9,350 nucleotides of DNA from an uncultured Bacteroidales bacterium (GCA_900319595.1 ONOZ01000278.1:1-9350), one strand, 5' to 3'; counted from the stretch's first letter, positions 1 through 8,294 are shown. Translations and numbers: made by a program. The notes: generated from the letters alone by a model not told the origin.

Positions 1-782
1 TGTTAATAGCGTTAGCAATATTTGTTGTAGGATTTATTGTTTTGTTGAGCACAAAAATCCAAGAGCCAGCACGATACATCGAAAGAACAGCAAATGATAG
101 CATTGTAAATGGTGGTGAAAAATATTCTGTACTGAGTTTCCGTCATTTTCGCTTAGGACTTATAGCAATATTTCTTTATGGCGGAATAGAAATCGGCATA
201 CCAACATACATGTTACAATACTTAACCTCATCGCCATCAAGCATCACTCCGGGATTGGGTATGAGTGCGACGATAGCAGGTTTGATTGTTGCGGTTTATT
301 GGCTAATGATGTTGATAGGACGTTTTATAGGAGGTGCAATAGGAGGAAAGGTTTCTACAAAAGTGATGATTGCAACTGTATCTTCCCTTGCTGTTATTTT
401 GGTGGCTTTTGGAATATGTCTGCCTGCGGATATTAAAGTTAATGTCATCGGTATTGATTGGGCAAATTTGAGGACTTTGACTGTTGAGGTACCTATTGGA
501 ATTTTTGCGTTGATACTTGCTGGTTTATGTTCATCCGTTATGTGGGGTGGTATCTTTAATTTAGCAACAGATGGCTTGGGCAAATACACTGCTTCTGGTT
601 CAGGATGGTTTATGACAATGGTGTGTGGATTTGCCATCATGATTGGGTTGCAAGGGTGGGTTGCAGATATTACCAATAGTTATATGTGGAGTTTTATGGT
701 GGTAATTTTGTGTGCTATATATATACTATGGTATGCTCTCGTGGGCAGTAAGAATGTGAATAATAACATCCCTATCCATTAG
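1..782 (+). CDS. MFS sugar symporter, FucP/FHS-like (C-terminal half, 5' end off the window)
   Basis: The reading frame is open from base 3 with no stop before the left edge, so the gene starts outside the window and about 259 C-terminal residues are visible. They contain about seven hydrophobic spans, matching the second half of a 12-helix major facilitator: the tail of one helix at residues 1-15, then spans near 52-74, 89-115, 117-141, 162-187, 198-223 and 226-248, counted from the codon at base 3. A hydrophilic loop near 16-45 fits the central cytoplasmic linker. The GRFIGG motif and the stretch around WGGIFNLATDGLGKYTASGS resemble the fucose/glucose/galactose H+ symporters of the FHS family. 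I infer inner-membrane uptake of a sugar; the substrate cannot be read from the sequence. A TTG at 42 could be taken as a start, but it would fall inside the first visible helix and is rejected. The glycosyltransferase gene follows after 7 bases, suggesting one transcript. Confidence 0.82.
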   Translation, partial: LIALAIFVVGFIVLLSTKIQEPARYIERTANDSIVNGGEKYSVLSFRHFRLGLIAIFLYGGIEIGIPTYMLQYLTSSPSSITPGLGMSATIAGLIVAVYWLMMLIGRFIGGAIGGKVSTKVMIATVSSLAVILVAFGICLPADIKVNVIGIDWANLRTLTVEVPIGIFALILAGLCSSVMWGGIFNLATDGLGKYTASGSGWFMTMVCGFAIMIGLQGWVADITNSYMWSFMVVILCAIYILWYALVGSKNVNNNIPIH

Positions 783-789
783 ATTCTAT

Positions 790-1893
790 ATGAAAATAGT
801 ACATATAACAACCGTTCATAAAAGATTTGATTCTCGTATATTCTACAAGGAATGTATCTCCTTGCACCGAGAATTTAATAATGTAATCTTAATCGTTGCT
901 GACGGTAAGGGAAATGAAACTAAAGACGGGATAGTAATTATAGACATAGGACAATGTGATAATAGGATTAAACGGTTGCTTGTTTCGTCAAAGCGTGCGA
1001 TAAACGAAGCGATTGCTCAAAACGCCGATATATACCATTTTCACGACCCGGACTTACTAATAGAGGCGAGGAAATTATGTAAATTTAGTAAAGTCATTTT
1101 TGATTCGCATGAAGATTTTCCAAAACTAATGTTGCAAAGACCTTATATTCCTAAGTTATTACGCAAAGCCTTATTTTTAATTGCAGCACATATTGAAAAG
1201 AAAACTTATAGAAAACTATCTGCAATAGTAACCGCAACCGAAAATATTGAAAATAAATTTCTTGCCTATGGGAAGAATCCTGTTGTTACGGTAAAAAACT
1301 ATCCTATTTTAAACTCGACACCTGTGCAAGATAAAGAAAACTCACAAAATCGTGAATTTACTGCCTGTTATGTAGGAGGTTTGACGGCGGTAAGAGGAGT
1401 TAAAGAAATGATACTTGCCTGTGAAAAAGCAAATATAAAACTTATTTTAGCAGGACCTTTTGACGATAGTAATTTTTATGAACAAATGCAATCCTTATCT
1501 GGTTGGAGAAATGTAGAATATATTGGTATTGTAGAACATAGCGAATTAAAGCAGAAAGTATATAGTCGTAGCGATATAGGATTGAATATGCTTTTGTCGG
1601 CTCCTAATCATACGGAGGCTATTCCCATAAAACAATTGGAGTATATGGCAGAAGGTCTGCCTGTTATCGCAACAAAACATATAAAATTTTGTGTAGATGT
1701 TACTAATGAAACAAATTGTGGCATTTTGGTAACACCAGAAAATATAGAAGAGTGTGCCAATGCCATTGAAATACTAAAAAATGATGTACAGCAAAGAGAA
1801 AGTATGGGAGAAAGCGGTAGAAAATTTGCTTTAAATAAGTATAATTGGGATAAAGAAAAAGAGAAACTTATCGGATTATATATGACATTGTAG
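790..1893 (+). CDS. Glycosyltransferase, GT4-like (GT-B fold)
   Basis: This is a complete 367-residue protein, a usual length for a single-domain GT-B glycosyltransferase, and it should transfer a sugar from a nucleotide-sugar donor at the cytoplasmic side. The N-terminal Rossmann half begins with a beta strand (KIVHITTVH) and holds HDPDLL at 85-90, a common acceptor-side motif in GT4 enzymes. The C-terminal half opens with YVGGLTAVRG at 194-203. It carries the donor-binding E-x7-E motif at E276 and E284, within TEAIPIKQLEYMAEGLPVIA. No signal peptide or clear membrane span is seen. ATG at 790 lies 7 bases after the transporter stop, so co-transcription is likely; no Shine-Dalgarno motif precedes it, which is normal in Bacteroidota. 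A role in capsule, O-antigen or other surface glycan synthesis is plausible, but donor, acceptor and pathway are not shown. No clear terminator hairpin follows in the 110-base gap before rnfB. Confidence 0.88.
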   Translation: MKIVHITTVHKRFDSRIFYKECISLHREFNNVILIVADGKGNETKDGIVIIDIGQCDNRIKRLLVSSKRAINEAIAQNADIYHFHDPDLLIEARKLCKFSKVIFDSHEDFPKLMLQRPYIPKLLRKALFLIAAHIEKKTYRKLSAIVTATENIENKFLAYGKNPVVTVKNYPILNSTPVQDKENSQNREFTACYVGGLTAVRGVKEMILACEKANIKLILAGPFDDSNFYEQMQSLSGWRNVEYIGIVEHSELKQKVYSRSDIGLNMLLSAPNHTEAIPIKQLEYMAEGLPVIATKHIKFCVDVTNETNCGILVTPENIEECANAIEILKNDVQQRESMGESGRKFALNKYNWDKEKEKLIGLYMTL

Positions 1894-1946
1894 TATAAAT
1901 ATATAAAACATCAAAGATCATAAAAATAAATTAATTACAAAATTCT

Positions 1947-1977
1947 TTCAAAAATCCAAAAAAAATAATTAACTTTG
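1947..1977 (+). promoter_or_regulatory. Bacteroidota-type promoter upstream of rnfB
   Basis: TAACTTTG at 1970-1977 matches the TAnnTTTG -7 element used by the Bacteroidota primary sigma factor and is followed by CA. The -33 element is poor: the best candidate is TTC at 1947-1949 (consensus TTG), 20 bases upstream. Transcription would start a few bases past 1977, giving a 5' leader of only about 20 bases before the rnfB ATG at 2004. The rest of the 110-base gap is very AT-rich and shows no other signal. Confidence 0.6.
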
Positions 1978-2003
1978 CAGTTTTATTAAAAGTATTAAAA
2001 ACT

Positions 2004-2957
2004 ATGGGAACAATTATAATCTATGCAATAGTAGCAATGTCTGTGGCAGGTTTAGTGCTATCATTGATACTATATATTGTAGCACAAAAATTTAAAGTAA
2101 TAGAAGATCCGCGTATTGACCAAGTGGCAGAAGTTTTGCCGGGTGCAAATTGTGGAGGCTGTGGTTTTGCTGGTTGTAAGGCCTTGGCGGAAGCGATAGT
2201 TAAGGCAGGAAATTTAGAAGGTAAGAATTGTCCTGTAGGAGGTGCCTCGGTAATGACACAAGTGGGCGAGATCATGGGACTTAGCACTGCAGAGAGTGAG
2301 CCTATGATTGCCGTTATACGCTGTAATGGAGGCTCATGCAATACGAAAAGAAAAGTTGAGTATGATGGTGTTATGGACTGTGTCAGTGCAAACCAAAACT
2401 TTTCGTCAGAAGGCGGTTGTTCTTTTGGTTGTTTAGGGCTGGGAACTTGCGTTAGTGTTTGTAAATTTGATGCTATTCATATAAATCCAGATACTCAGTT
2501 ACCAGAAGTAGTTGAGGACAAATGCGTTGCTTGTGGTGCTTGTGTAAAGGCGTGTCCTAGAATAGTTATTGAGTTAAGGAATAAAAATAAAAACTCTCGC
2601 CGAGTATTCGTTTCTTGCATCAATAAAGAAAAAGGAGCAACTGCTAAAAAGAATTGCGATGTGGCTTGTATAGGTTGTGGAAAATGTGAAAAAGAATGTA
2701 AATTCGATGCAATAACGATAGAAAATAATCTTTCATATATAGATTTCAATAAATGTAAGTTGTGTAGAAAATGTGTGGCGGTGTGTCCTACGGGAGCAAT
2801 ACATGCTGTTAATTTTCCACCTGCAAAACCAAAAGTAGAGCAGTCTCCCCAAGCAACAGAGCAATCTAAACTTGAAAAGGAAATCTTAGAAAATAAGCAC
2901 ATGGATGCAGTAGATGCAACAAACACAACTGAAAATCAAACCATTAAATCCGAATAA
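2004..2957 (+). CDS. rnfB: Rnf electron transport complex subunit B (long, multi-cluster form)
   Basis: RnfB is the membrane-anchored iron-sulfur subunit that takes electrons from reduced ferredoxin and passes them into the Rnf ferredoxin:NAD+ oxidoreductase, an ion pump in the inner membrane. Residues 4-27 form one N-terminal membrane helix. Next comes the RnfB-specific 4Fe-4S motif with C50, C53, C58 and C76, in context GANCGGCGFAGC. Four further cysteine sets follow: C139/C143/C149/C153, C174/C177/C180/C184, C222/C225/C228/C232 and C251/C254/C257/C261, giving up to five clusters. In two sets the residue after the last cysteine is Lys (CKFDAI) rather than the usual Pro. The last 45 or so residues are a polar Gln/Glu/Lys-rich tail with no recognisable domain. 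At 317 residues it is much longer than the gammaproteobacterial form (about 190) and fits the Bacteroidota/Clostridia type. rnfC starts 4 bases after its stop, so the two are surely co-transcribed. Confidence 0.95.
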   Translation: MGTIIIYAIVAMSVAGLVLSLILYIVAQKFKVIEDPRIDQVAEVLPGANCGGCGFAGCKALAEAIVKAGNLEGKNCPVGGASVMTQVGEIMGLSTAESEPMIAVIRCNGGSCNTKRKVEYDGVMDCVSANQNFSSEGGCSFGCLGLGTCVSVCKFDAIHINPDTQLPEVVEDKCVACGACVKACPRIVIELRNKNKNSRRVFVSCINKEKGATAKKNCDVACIGCGKCEKECKFDAITIENNLSYIDFNKCKLCRKCVAVCPTGAIHAVNFPPAKPKVEQSPQATEQSKLEKEILENKHMDAVDATNTTENQTIKSE

Positions 2958-2961
2958 GATT

Positions 2962-4293
2962 ATGACAACATTTAGAAAAGGTGGAGTACATCCTGAAGAA
3001 AATAAATTGGCAAAGGATTGCAAGATAGAGGTAATGCCATTGACTAAAAAGGCTGTAGTATTTGTTTCACAGCATTTAGGAGCCCCTGCAACATGTGTAG
3101 TGAATAAAGGTGATAAAGTAAAAGTCGGTACGCTATTATCTAAGGCAGAGACATTTATTTGTGCTAATGTTCATTCTCCATATTCAGGTACAGTAACAAA
3201 AGTGGATGTTGCAACGGATTTCAATGGATTCAAAAAACCTGCTATATATATAGATGTAGAAGGTGATGAATGGGAAGATAGCATAGATACATCTAATGAT
3301 ATAATTAAGGAAATCTCATTATCTTCTCAGGAGATTATTGATAGAATTAAAGATCGTGGCATAGTAGGATTAGGCGGTGCTGCTTTTCCTACTAATGTCA
3401 AATATATGATACCTGAGGGCAAAAAGGCAGAATTCCTTGTTATCAACGGCGTTGAGTGCGAGCCTTACTTGACTTCTGACAATCGTATTATGATTGAAAA
3501 TACTGAAGAGATATTCATCGGTATAGAGATTATGAAAAAGGCGTTAAATATAAACAACGCTTTGATTGGCATAGAAGAAAATAAACCTGAGGCAATAAAG
3601 ATAATGACGAATATGTCAAAGTCTTATCCTGGTACAAAGGTTGTGCCATTGAAATTGAAATATCCACAAGGAGCGGAAAAACAACTAATAAACGCTTTGA
3701 CAGGTAGAGAGGTACCGAGCGGAAAGTTGCCTATTGAGGTTGGTTGTGTGGTAGATAATGTGGGTACAGCATTGGCTATCTATTACGCTATACAAAAGAA
3801 TCGTCCGTTGATAGATAACGTTTTGACTTTCACAGGCAAGAGCGTACAGAATCAAAAGAATTTATTGGTTAGAGTGGGAACCCCATTGCAAGAAATCATT
3901 GACTATTGTGGTGGATTGCCAGAAGATACAGGTAAGTTGATTAGTGGCGGACCTATGATGGGCAAAGCTATTATGGATACCACTGCTCCAACGGTTAAGA
4001 CAACATCTTCTATTCTTGTTATGAATGAGAAAGAAGCAAAACGTGGGCATATGACTAATTGTATCCGTTGTGGAAAGTGCGTAAGTGCGTGTCCTATGGG
4101 GTTAGAGCCGTTGATGTTGGCTACACTTTGCGACCAAAAACGTTGGGAAGAGGCAGAAAAAGAATGTGTTATGGATTGTATTGAATGTGGTTGCTGTCTA
4201 TTTACTTGTCCAGCCAATCGTCCATTGTTAGATTTGATAAGAGTCGGCAAGAATCAAGTCGGAGCAATCCGCAGAGCTAGAACGCAAAAGTAA
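2962..4293 (+). CDS. rnfC: Rnf electron transport complex subunit C
   Basis: RnfC is the peripheral subunit thought to carry the NAD(H) site and FMN, working with RnfB on the cytoplasmic face. I choose ATG 2962, giving 443 residues that begin MTTFRKGGVHPEENK, the typical RnfC N-terminus; an in-frame ATG at 2914 would add 16 uncharacteristic residues and overlap rnfB. Domains in order are an N-terminal barrel-sandwich region (about 20-110), the nucleotide/FMN-binding region with GLGGAAFPT at 136-144 and INGVECEPYLTSD at 161-173, an SLBB-like segment near 295-340, and two 4Fe-4S motifs. The cluster cysteines are C367/C370/C373/C377 and C406/C409/C412/C416. The length is normal and the C-terminus looks intact. 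In most Bacteroidota rnfD, G, E and A come next; here the convergent mnmG begins after 49 bases, so the cluster stops at rnfC. Confidence 0.95.
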   Translation: MTTFRKGGVHPEENKLAKDCKIEVMPLTKKAVVFVSQHLGAPATCVVNKGDKVKVGTLLSKAETFICANVHSPYSGTVTKVDVATDFNGFKKPAIYIDVEGDEWEDSIDTSNDIIKEISLSSQEIIDRIKDRGIVGLGGAAFPTNVKYMIPEGKKAEFLVINGVECEPYLTSDNRIMIENTEEIFIGIEIMKKALNINNALIGIEENKPEAIKIMTNMSKSYPGTKVVPLKLKYPQGAEKQLINALTGREVPSGKLPIEVGCVVDNVGTALAIYYAIQKNRPLIDNVLTFTGKSVQNQKNLLVRVGTPLQEIIDYCGGLPEDTGKLISGGPMMGKAIMDTTAPTVKTTSSILVMNEKEAKRGHMTNCIRCGKCVSACPMGLEPLMLATLCDQKRWEEAEKECVMDCIECGCCLFTCPANRPLLDLIRVGKNQVGAIRRARTQK

Positions 4294-4342
4294 AATTCGT
4301 TCTGTATTGGTTGCAGTTAAAGAATTTTTATATAAACCTACA

Positions 4343-6220
4343 CTAACGCGAAATATATAGTATTAAAACAGAAATATCTGCTGGGGAAACTCCGCTAATC
4401 CTTGATGCTTGTCCAATGGTATGTGGACGGATTTTTGTCAGTTTCTCTCTTGCCTCAAAGGATAAAGATTTGAGTGCCATATAATCAAAATCATCTTTAA
4501 TTATGAGTGATTCGTATTTATTGATTCTATCTACTGTTTCCTGTTCTTTTAGTATATAATTCTCATATTTTATGTTTGTTTGAACTATATCTAAAATTTC
4601 TTCCCTTTGCGTCGATGGTATTTGCTCGACCAAAATGTTTAGATTAGGAATGCAAACGATTAAATCTTTCAAATCAATTTGCGGACGTAAAAGCAATGAA
4701 GCAATTTTTTGAGGATGTGGAATGGTTGGAGTTGAAAGAGATAATAACTTACCATTCACTTCGTTTGGGTCTGCGTTTGTTGATTTTATATAATGAATTA
4801 ACGAATTACATTTTTTTTGTTTTCTTTCAAAAATACGCATTCTTTCTTTTGTTGCCAAACCTATATAAAAACTTTTCTCTGTCAGTCTTTCGTCAGCATT
4901 ATCTTGTCGTAATAAAATACGATATTCTGCACGGGAGGTAAACATACGATATGGTTCATCTACACCTTTTGTTACCAAATCATCAATCAATACTCCTATG
5001 TAAGCCTCACTGCGTTTTAGGATAAAAGGTTCTTTGGTTTTCAAATTTTGGTTTGCATTGATTGCGGCGATTAGTCCTTGTGAGGCAGCTTCCTCATAAC
5101 CTGTTGTTCCGTTTATCTGCCCTGCAAAAAATAAATTCTTAATATGTTTGGTTTCAAGCGAAGGTTTAAGTTGAGTCGGTGGGAAATAGTCATATTCAAT
5201 AGCATATCCGGGTTTTTCAATTATGGCTTTTTCAAATCCTTTTATATGATGCAACGCTTTTAACTGCACATCCAATGGCAAAGAAGATGAAAAACCATTG
5301 ATATACCATAAGTTTGTAAAATTACTTTCTGGTTCTATAAAAAGTTGGTGGTGGTCTTTGTCAGCAAATCTCTCTATTTTATCTTCAATCGAAGGGCAAT
5401 AACGCGGTCCTCTACCTTGAATCCTTCCTTGAAACATTGGAGAATCTTTAAAACCCGTTCGCAAAATGTCATGTACGTTCTCTGTTGTATTAGCAATAAA
5501 ACATGAGCGTTGAATCAATTTTTTCTTTCGTTTGTATATATAAGAAAATTGTCCGGGCATTTCATCTCCTTTTTGCTCTATAAGTTTAGAAAAATCAATA
5601 CTCCGCCCATCTACACGCATAGGTGTTCCTGTTTTAAGTTTTGCAGAAATAAATCCTAATCTTTCTAAATTCTCTGTCAAATTTTCGCTGTTAGCCTCAC
5701 CTATTCTACCTCCTACAAAATTAGTCTGACCAATATGTATTTTCCCATTAAGAAATGTTCCGTTTGTAAGTATAACGGCTTTTGCTTTAATAACGATTCC
5801 AAGTTTTGTTTTAACTCCTGTTACTTCGTTTTTAGATGTTGTTACAGCTATTACATCATCTTGCCAAAGCATCAGATTATTCGTATTTTCTAATTTTCTT
5901 CTCCACGAAATAGGAAACGAAACATTATCAACTTGTGCTCGTGGCGAATGCATAGCAGGACCCTTTGAAGCGTTTAGCATACGAAACTGCATGGTGTTTT
6001 CGTCAGTATTTATACCCGAATAACCTCCTAATGCATCTATTTCTCTAACTATTTGTCCTTTTGCGACACCTCCCATTGCAGGATTACAAGACAGACGAGC
6101 AATGTTATCTAAATTTTGTGTAATCAATAATGTACGATTACCTAAATTAGCACTTGCCAAAGCCGCCTCACAACCAGCATGCCCCGCTCCTACAACTATT
6201 ACATCAAACTTACCAAACAT
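4343..6220 (-). CDS. mnmG: tRNA uridine-5-carboxymethylaminomethyl modification enzyme MnmG (GidA)
   Basis: MnmG is a cytoplasmic FAD enzyme that, with the GTPase MnmE, installs the (carboxymethyl)aminomethyl group at C5 of the wobble uridine (U34) in a set of tRNAs, using a methylene-THF carbon and NADH. The 625-residue length is the family norm (E. coli has about 629). The FAD-binding Rossmann motif GAGHAG is at 11-16. The conserved SCNPAMGGVAKG stretch has C45, and GRGPRYCPSIEDK has C275; these match the two conserved cysteines of the family. GTTGYEEAASQG is at 371-382, and the helical C-terminal domain ends with RPHTIGQASRISGVSPADIS at 598-617. The ATG at 6220 is preceded on the minus strand by AAGGA with only 3 bases of spacing, an unusually SD-like leader for this phylum. 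It is convergent with rnfC and divergent from aspS; mnmE is not in the window. Confidence 0.97.
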   Translation of the reverse strand: MFGKFDVIVVGAGHAGCEAALASANLGNRTLLITQNLDNIARLSCNPAMGGVAKGQIVREIDALGGYSGINTDENTMQFRMLNASKGPAMHSPRAQVDNVSFPISWRRKLENTNNLMLWQDDVIAVTTSKNEVTGVKTKLGIVIKAKAVILTNGTFLNGKIHIGQTNFVGGRIGEANSENLTENLERLGFISAKLKTGTPMRVDGRSIDFSKLIEQKGDEMPGQFSYIYKRKKKLIQRSCFIANTTENVHDILRTGFKDSPMFQGRIQGRGPRYCPSIEDKIERFADKDHHQLFIEPESNFTNLWYINGFSSSLPLDVQLKALHHIKGFEKAIIEKPGYAIEYDYFPPTQLKPSLETKHIKNLFFAGQINGTTGYEEAASQGLIAAINANQNLKTKEPFILKRSEAYIGVLIDDLVTKGVDEPYRMFTSRAEYRILLRQDNADERLTEKSFYIGLATKERMRIFERKQKKCNSLIHYIKSTNADPNEVNGKLLSLSTPTIPHPQKIASLLLRPQIDLKDLIVCIPNLNILVEQIPSTQREEILDIVQTNIKYENYILKEQETVDRINKYESLIIKDDFDYMALKSLSFEAREKLTKIRPHTIGQASRISGVSPADISVLILYISR

Positions 6221-6266
6221 ATTTCCTTGTTTTCTATCACTTCGCCTCTATAATCATAATATTTTG

Positions 6267-6299
6267 CAAAGTTACGATTTTTTTGTATATATTGTACAA
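6267..6299 (-). promoter_or_regulatory. Bacteroidota-type promoter for mnmG
   Basis: Read on the minus strand, TAACTTTG occupies 6274 down to 6267, a perfect TAnnTTTG followed by CA. A TTG at 6299-6297 lies 22 bases upstream as a -33 element. The expected start is close to 6260, giving a leader of about 40 bases before the mnmG ATG at 6220. Confidence 0.65.
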
Positions 6300-6404
6300 T
6301 AGTAGTATTAGTTTTTTGATAAACAATAGACTGGAATAGTATATATGGCGGTAGATAAAAGATATTGCAATTTTTTAATGAAAAAAGTTTTTGTAAAATA
6401 TTTT

Positions 6405-6434
6405 TTGTACATTTGGTTAGAAGTTGTAATTTTG
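6405..6434 (+). promoter_or_regulatory. Bacteroidota-type promoter for aspS
   Basis: TAATTTTG at 6427-6434, followed by CA, matches TAnnTTTG. A TTG at 6405-6407, at the end of a run of T, lies 19 bases upstream. This is the best-formed two-part promoter in the window. It sits downstream of the in-frame ATG at 6365, which rules that codon out as the aspS start and supports the ATG at 6476, leaving a leader of about 35 bases. Confidence 0.7.
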
Positions 6435-6475
6435 CATATTCAAAATTTAGATATAACATACTATATATTATTAAA

Positions 6476-8227
6476 ATGTTTAGGACAAAAACTTGCGGAG
6501 AATTAAGAATAGAGGATTGCGGTAAGCAGGTTACACTTTGCGGTTGGTTGCAAAAATCCAGAGATTTGGGAAGTATGACTTTTATTGACTTACGCGACCG
6601 TTATGGTATTACACAATTAGTTTGTAATATTGATACAGACAAAGAACTTTACGAACAATCCAAAAATCTTGGACGTGAATACGTGCTTCAAGTTACAGGA
6701 ATTGTAAGGGAAAGAAGTAATAAAAACAAAAACATACCAACAGGCGATATTGAAATAGAGGTAAAAAGCATCAATATATTAAATAACGCCACTTTACCAC
6801 CATTTACAATTGAAGATAATACTGATGGAGGCGATGAATTAAGAATGAAATACCGTTATTTAGACCTTCGCCGCCCTATTGTTAGAAAGAATTTGGAGTT
6901 AAGGCATAGATTGGCACAATTGGTAAGAAGTTATCTTTCCAAGGAGAATTTTCTTGAAATTGAAACGCCATTTCTTATTCGTTCTACACCAGAAGGAGCA
7001 AGAGATTTCGTTGTTCCGTCCCGTATGAATCCTAATCAATTCTATGCATTGCCACAATCTCCTCAGCAGTACAAACAACTACTGATGGTTTCGGGTTTTG
7101 ATAGATATTTTCAAATAGTTAAATGTTTTAGAGACGAGGATTTACGAGCAGATCGGCAACCAGAATTTACTCAAATAGATTGTGAGATGTCTTTTGTTGG
7201 ACAAGAGGACGTTTTGAATATGTTTGAGGGACTTATCAAATATCTTTTCAAAGAGGAAAAGCAATTGGAGTTGGACAAATTTCAAAGAATGACTTGGCAA
7301 GACGCAATGAAATATTATGGTAGCGACAAACCCGATTTGCGTTTTGATATGAAATTTGTTGAACTCAACGATGTAGCACAAGGTAAGGGCTTTTCTGTTT
7401 TTGATGATGCTGAATTGGTTGTTGGAATATGTGCAAAAGGCTGTGCGAACTATACACGCAAGCAATTGGACGCACTAACCGATTTTGTAAAACGCCCACA
7501 AGTTGGAGCAAAAGGTCTTGTATATATAAAATATAACGAAGATGATACTTTCAAATCTTCAATAGACAAGTTCTATTCACAAGAGGATTTGCAAAAAATT
7601 GCAGATAAGTTTTCAGCACAGAAAGGTGATTTGATACTTATAATGAGTGGCAAAACAATGCAAGTACGTACTCAATTATGTGCTTTACGTTTAGAGATGG
7701 GTTCGCAACTGAACTTGAGAAATCCTTTTAATTATGCAATAACATGGGTAACCGATTTCCCTTTGTTAGAATGGAGCGAGGAGGATAATCGTTTTTATGC
7801 TATGCACCACCCATTTACAGCACCAAATCCTGAGGATTATCCAGATATTTTAGACAAAGACCCCGGCAAAGTACGTGCTTGGGCTTATGACTTAGTAATC
7901 AACGGCACAGAAATCGGAGGCGGTAGCGTAAGAATCCACGATAGAGATATGCAGATGCGAATGTTTGAGACTCTTGGTTTTACACATGAGGCTGCATTGG
8001 AGCAATTTGGTTTTCTTATGGGAGCATTTCAGTATGGAGCACCACCTCACGCAGGAATTGCCTTCGGTTTTGATAGACTTTGTGCTATATTTGCAGGCGT
8101 TGAGAGTATTAGAGATTTTATTGCTTTTCCTAAAAACAACAGCGGTAGAGACTTGATGAGCGACTCACCAAATTATATTTCAGATGCACAACTTGAAGAA
8201 TTATATTTATCCCTTAAAAAACAATAG
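6476..8227 (+). CDS. aspS: Aspartyl-tRNA synthetase (class II, bacterial type)
   Basis: AspRS attaches aspartate to tRNA-Asp in the cytoplasm using ATP. The start at 6476 gives 583 residues, the usual bacterial length. A longer frame from 6365 adds 37 residues that are unlike the family and overlap the promoter. An N-terminal OB-fold anticodon-binding domain (about 15-105) includes CGWLQKSRDLGSMTFIDLRD. The class II core follows, with motif 1 around 150-175 (ETPFLIRSTPEGARDF), motif 2 FRDEDLRADRQPEFTQID at 218-235 and motif 3 GIAFGFDRL at 527-535. The bacteria-specific inserted GAD domain occupies roughly 290-410. L31 and K83 agree, as I recall the published work, with residues of discriminating enzymes rather than those that also charge tRNA-Asn; this is inference. 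The gene has its own promoter, is divergent from mnmG, and is closed by a strong terminator. Confidence 0.97.
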   Translation: MFRTKTCGELRIEDCGKQVTLCGWLQKSRDLGSMTFIDLRDRYGITQLVCNIDTDKELYEQSKNLGREYVLQVTGIVRERSNKNKNIPTGDIEIEVKSINILNNATLPPFTIEDNTDGGDELRMKYRYLDLRRPIVRKNLELRHRLAQLVRSYLSKENFLEIETPFLIRSTPEGARDFVVPSRMNPNQFYALPQSPQQYKQLLMVSGFDRYFQIVKCFRDEDLRADRQPEFTQIDCEMSFVGQEDVLNMFEGLIKYLFKEEKQLELDKFQRMTWQDAMKYYGSDKPDLRFDMKFVELNDVAQGKGFSVFDDAELVVGICAKGCANYTRKQLDALTDFVKRPQVGAKGLVYIKYNEDDTFKSSIDKFYSQEDLQKIADKFSAQKGDLILIMSGKTMQVRTQLCALRLEMGSQLNLRNPFNYAITWVTDFPLLEWSEEDNRFYAMHHPFTAPNPEDYPDILDKDPGKVRAWAYDLVINGTEIGGGSVRIHDRDMQMRMFETLGFTHEAALEQFGFLMGAFQYGAPPHAGIAFGFDRLCAIFAGVESIRDFIAFPKNNSGRDLMSDSPNYISDAQLEELYLSLKKQ

Positions 8228-8255
8228 AGAAATGGAAAGTATAATATAAGGATTG

Positions 8256-8294
8256 GAGAATAAGTTTTTGATAGCGACTTATTCTCTTTTCGTT
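8256..8294 (+). terminator. Rho-independent terminator of aspS
   Basis: GAGAATAAGT at 8256-8265 pairs perfectly with ACTTATTCTC at 8277-8286, a 10-bp stem with an 11-base loop. It is followed at once by TTTTCGTTTT. It lies 28 bases after the aspS stop and ahead of the queE promoter, so aspS and queE are probably transcribed separately. Confidence 0.85.

Noticed and set aside
1894..2003. Terminator or small gene in the gap after the glycosyltransferase
   Set aside because: The gap is AT-rich with no convincing stem and no coding frame; only the rnfB promoter can be supported.
2914..2961. In-frame ATG at 2914 as the rnfC start
   Set aside because: It would overlap rnfB by 44 bases and add 16 residues unlike any RnfC; the product from 2962 starts with the family's typical TFRKGGVHP.
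4292..4328. Inverted repeat AAAATTC / GAATTTT between rnfC and mnmG as a terminator
   Set aside because: It is only 7 bp, almost all A-T, with a 23-base loop; too weak to call, although a terminator is expected between these convergent genes.
6199..6459. 86-residue minus-strand frame covering the mnmG-aspS spacer
   Set aside because: It contains both divergent promoters, overlaps the mnmG start, and its composition is that of translated AT-rich intergenic DNA.
6365..6475. In-frame ATG at 6365 as the aspS start
   Set aside because: It lies upstream of a well-formed promoter (6405-6434) and adds 37 residues not seen in AspRS; 6476 gives the normal 583-residue length.
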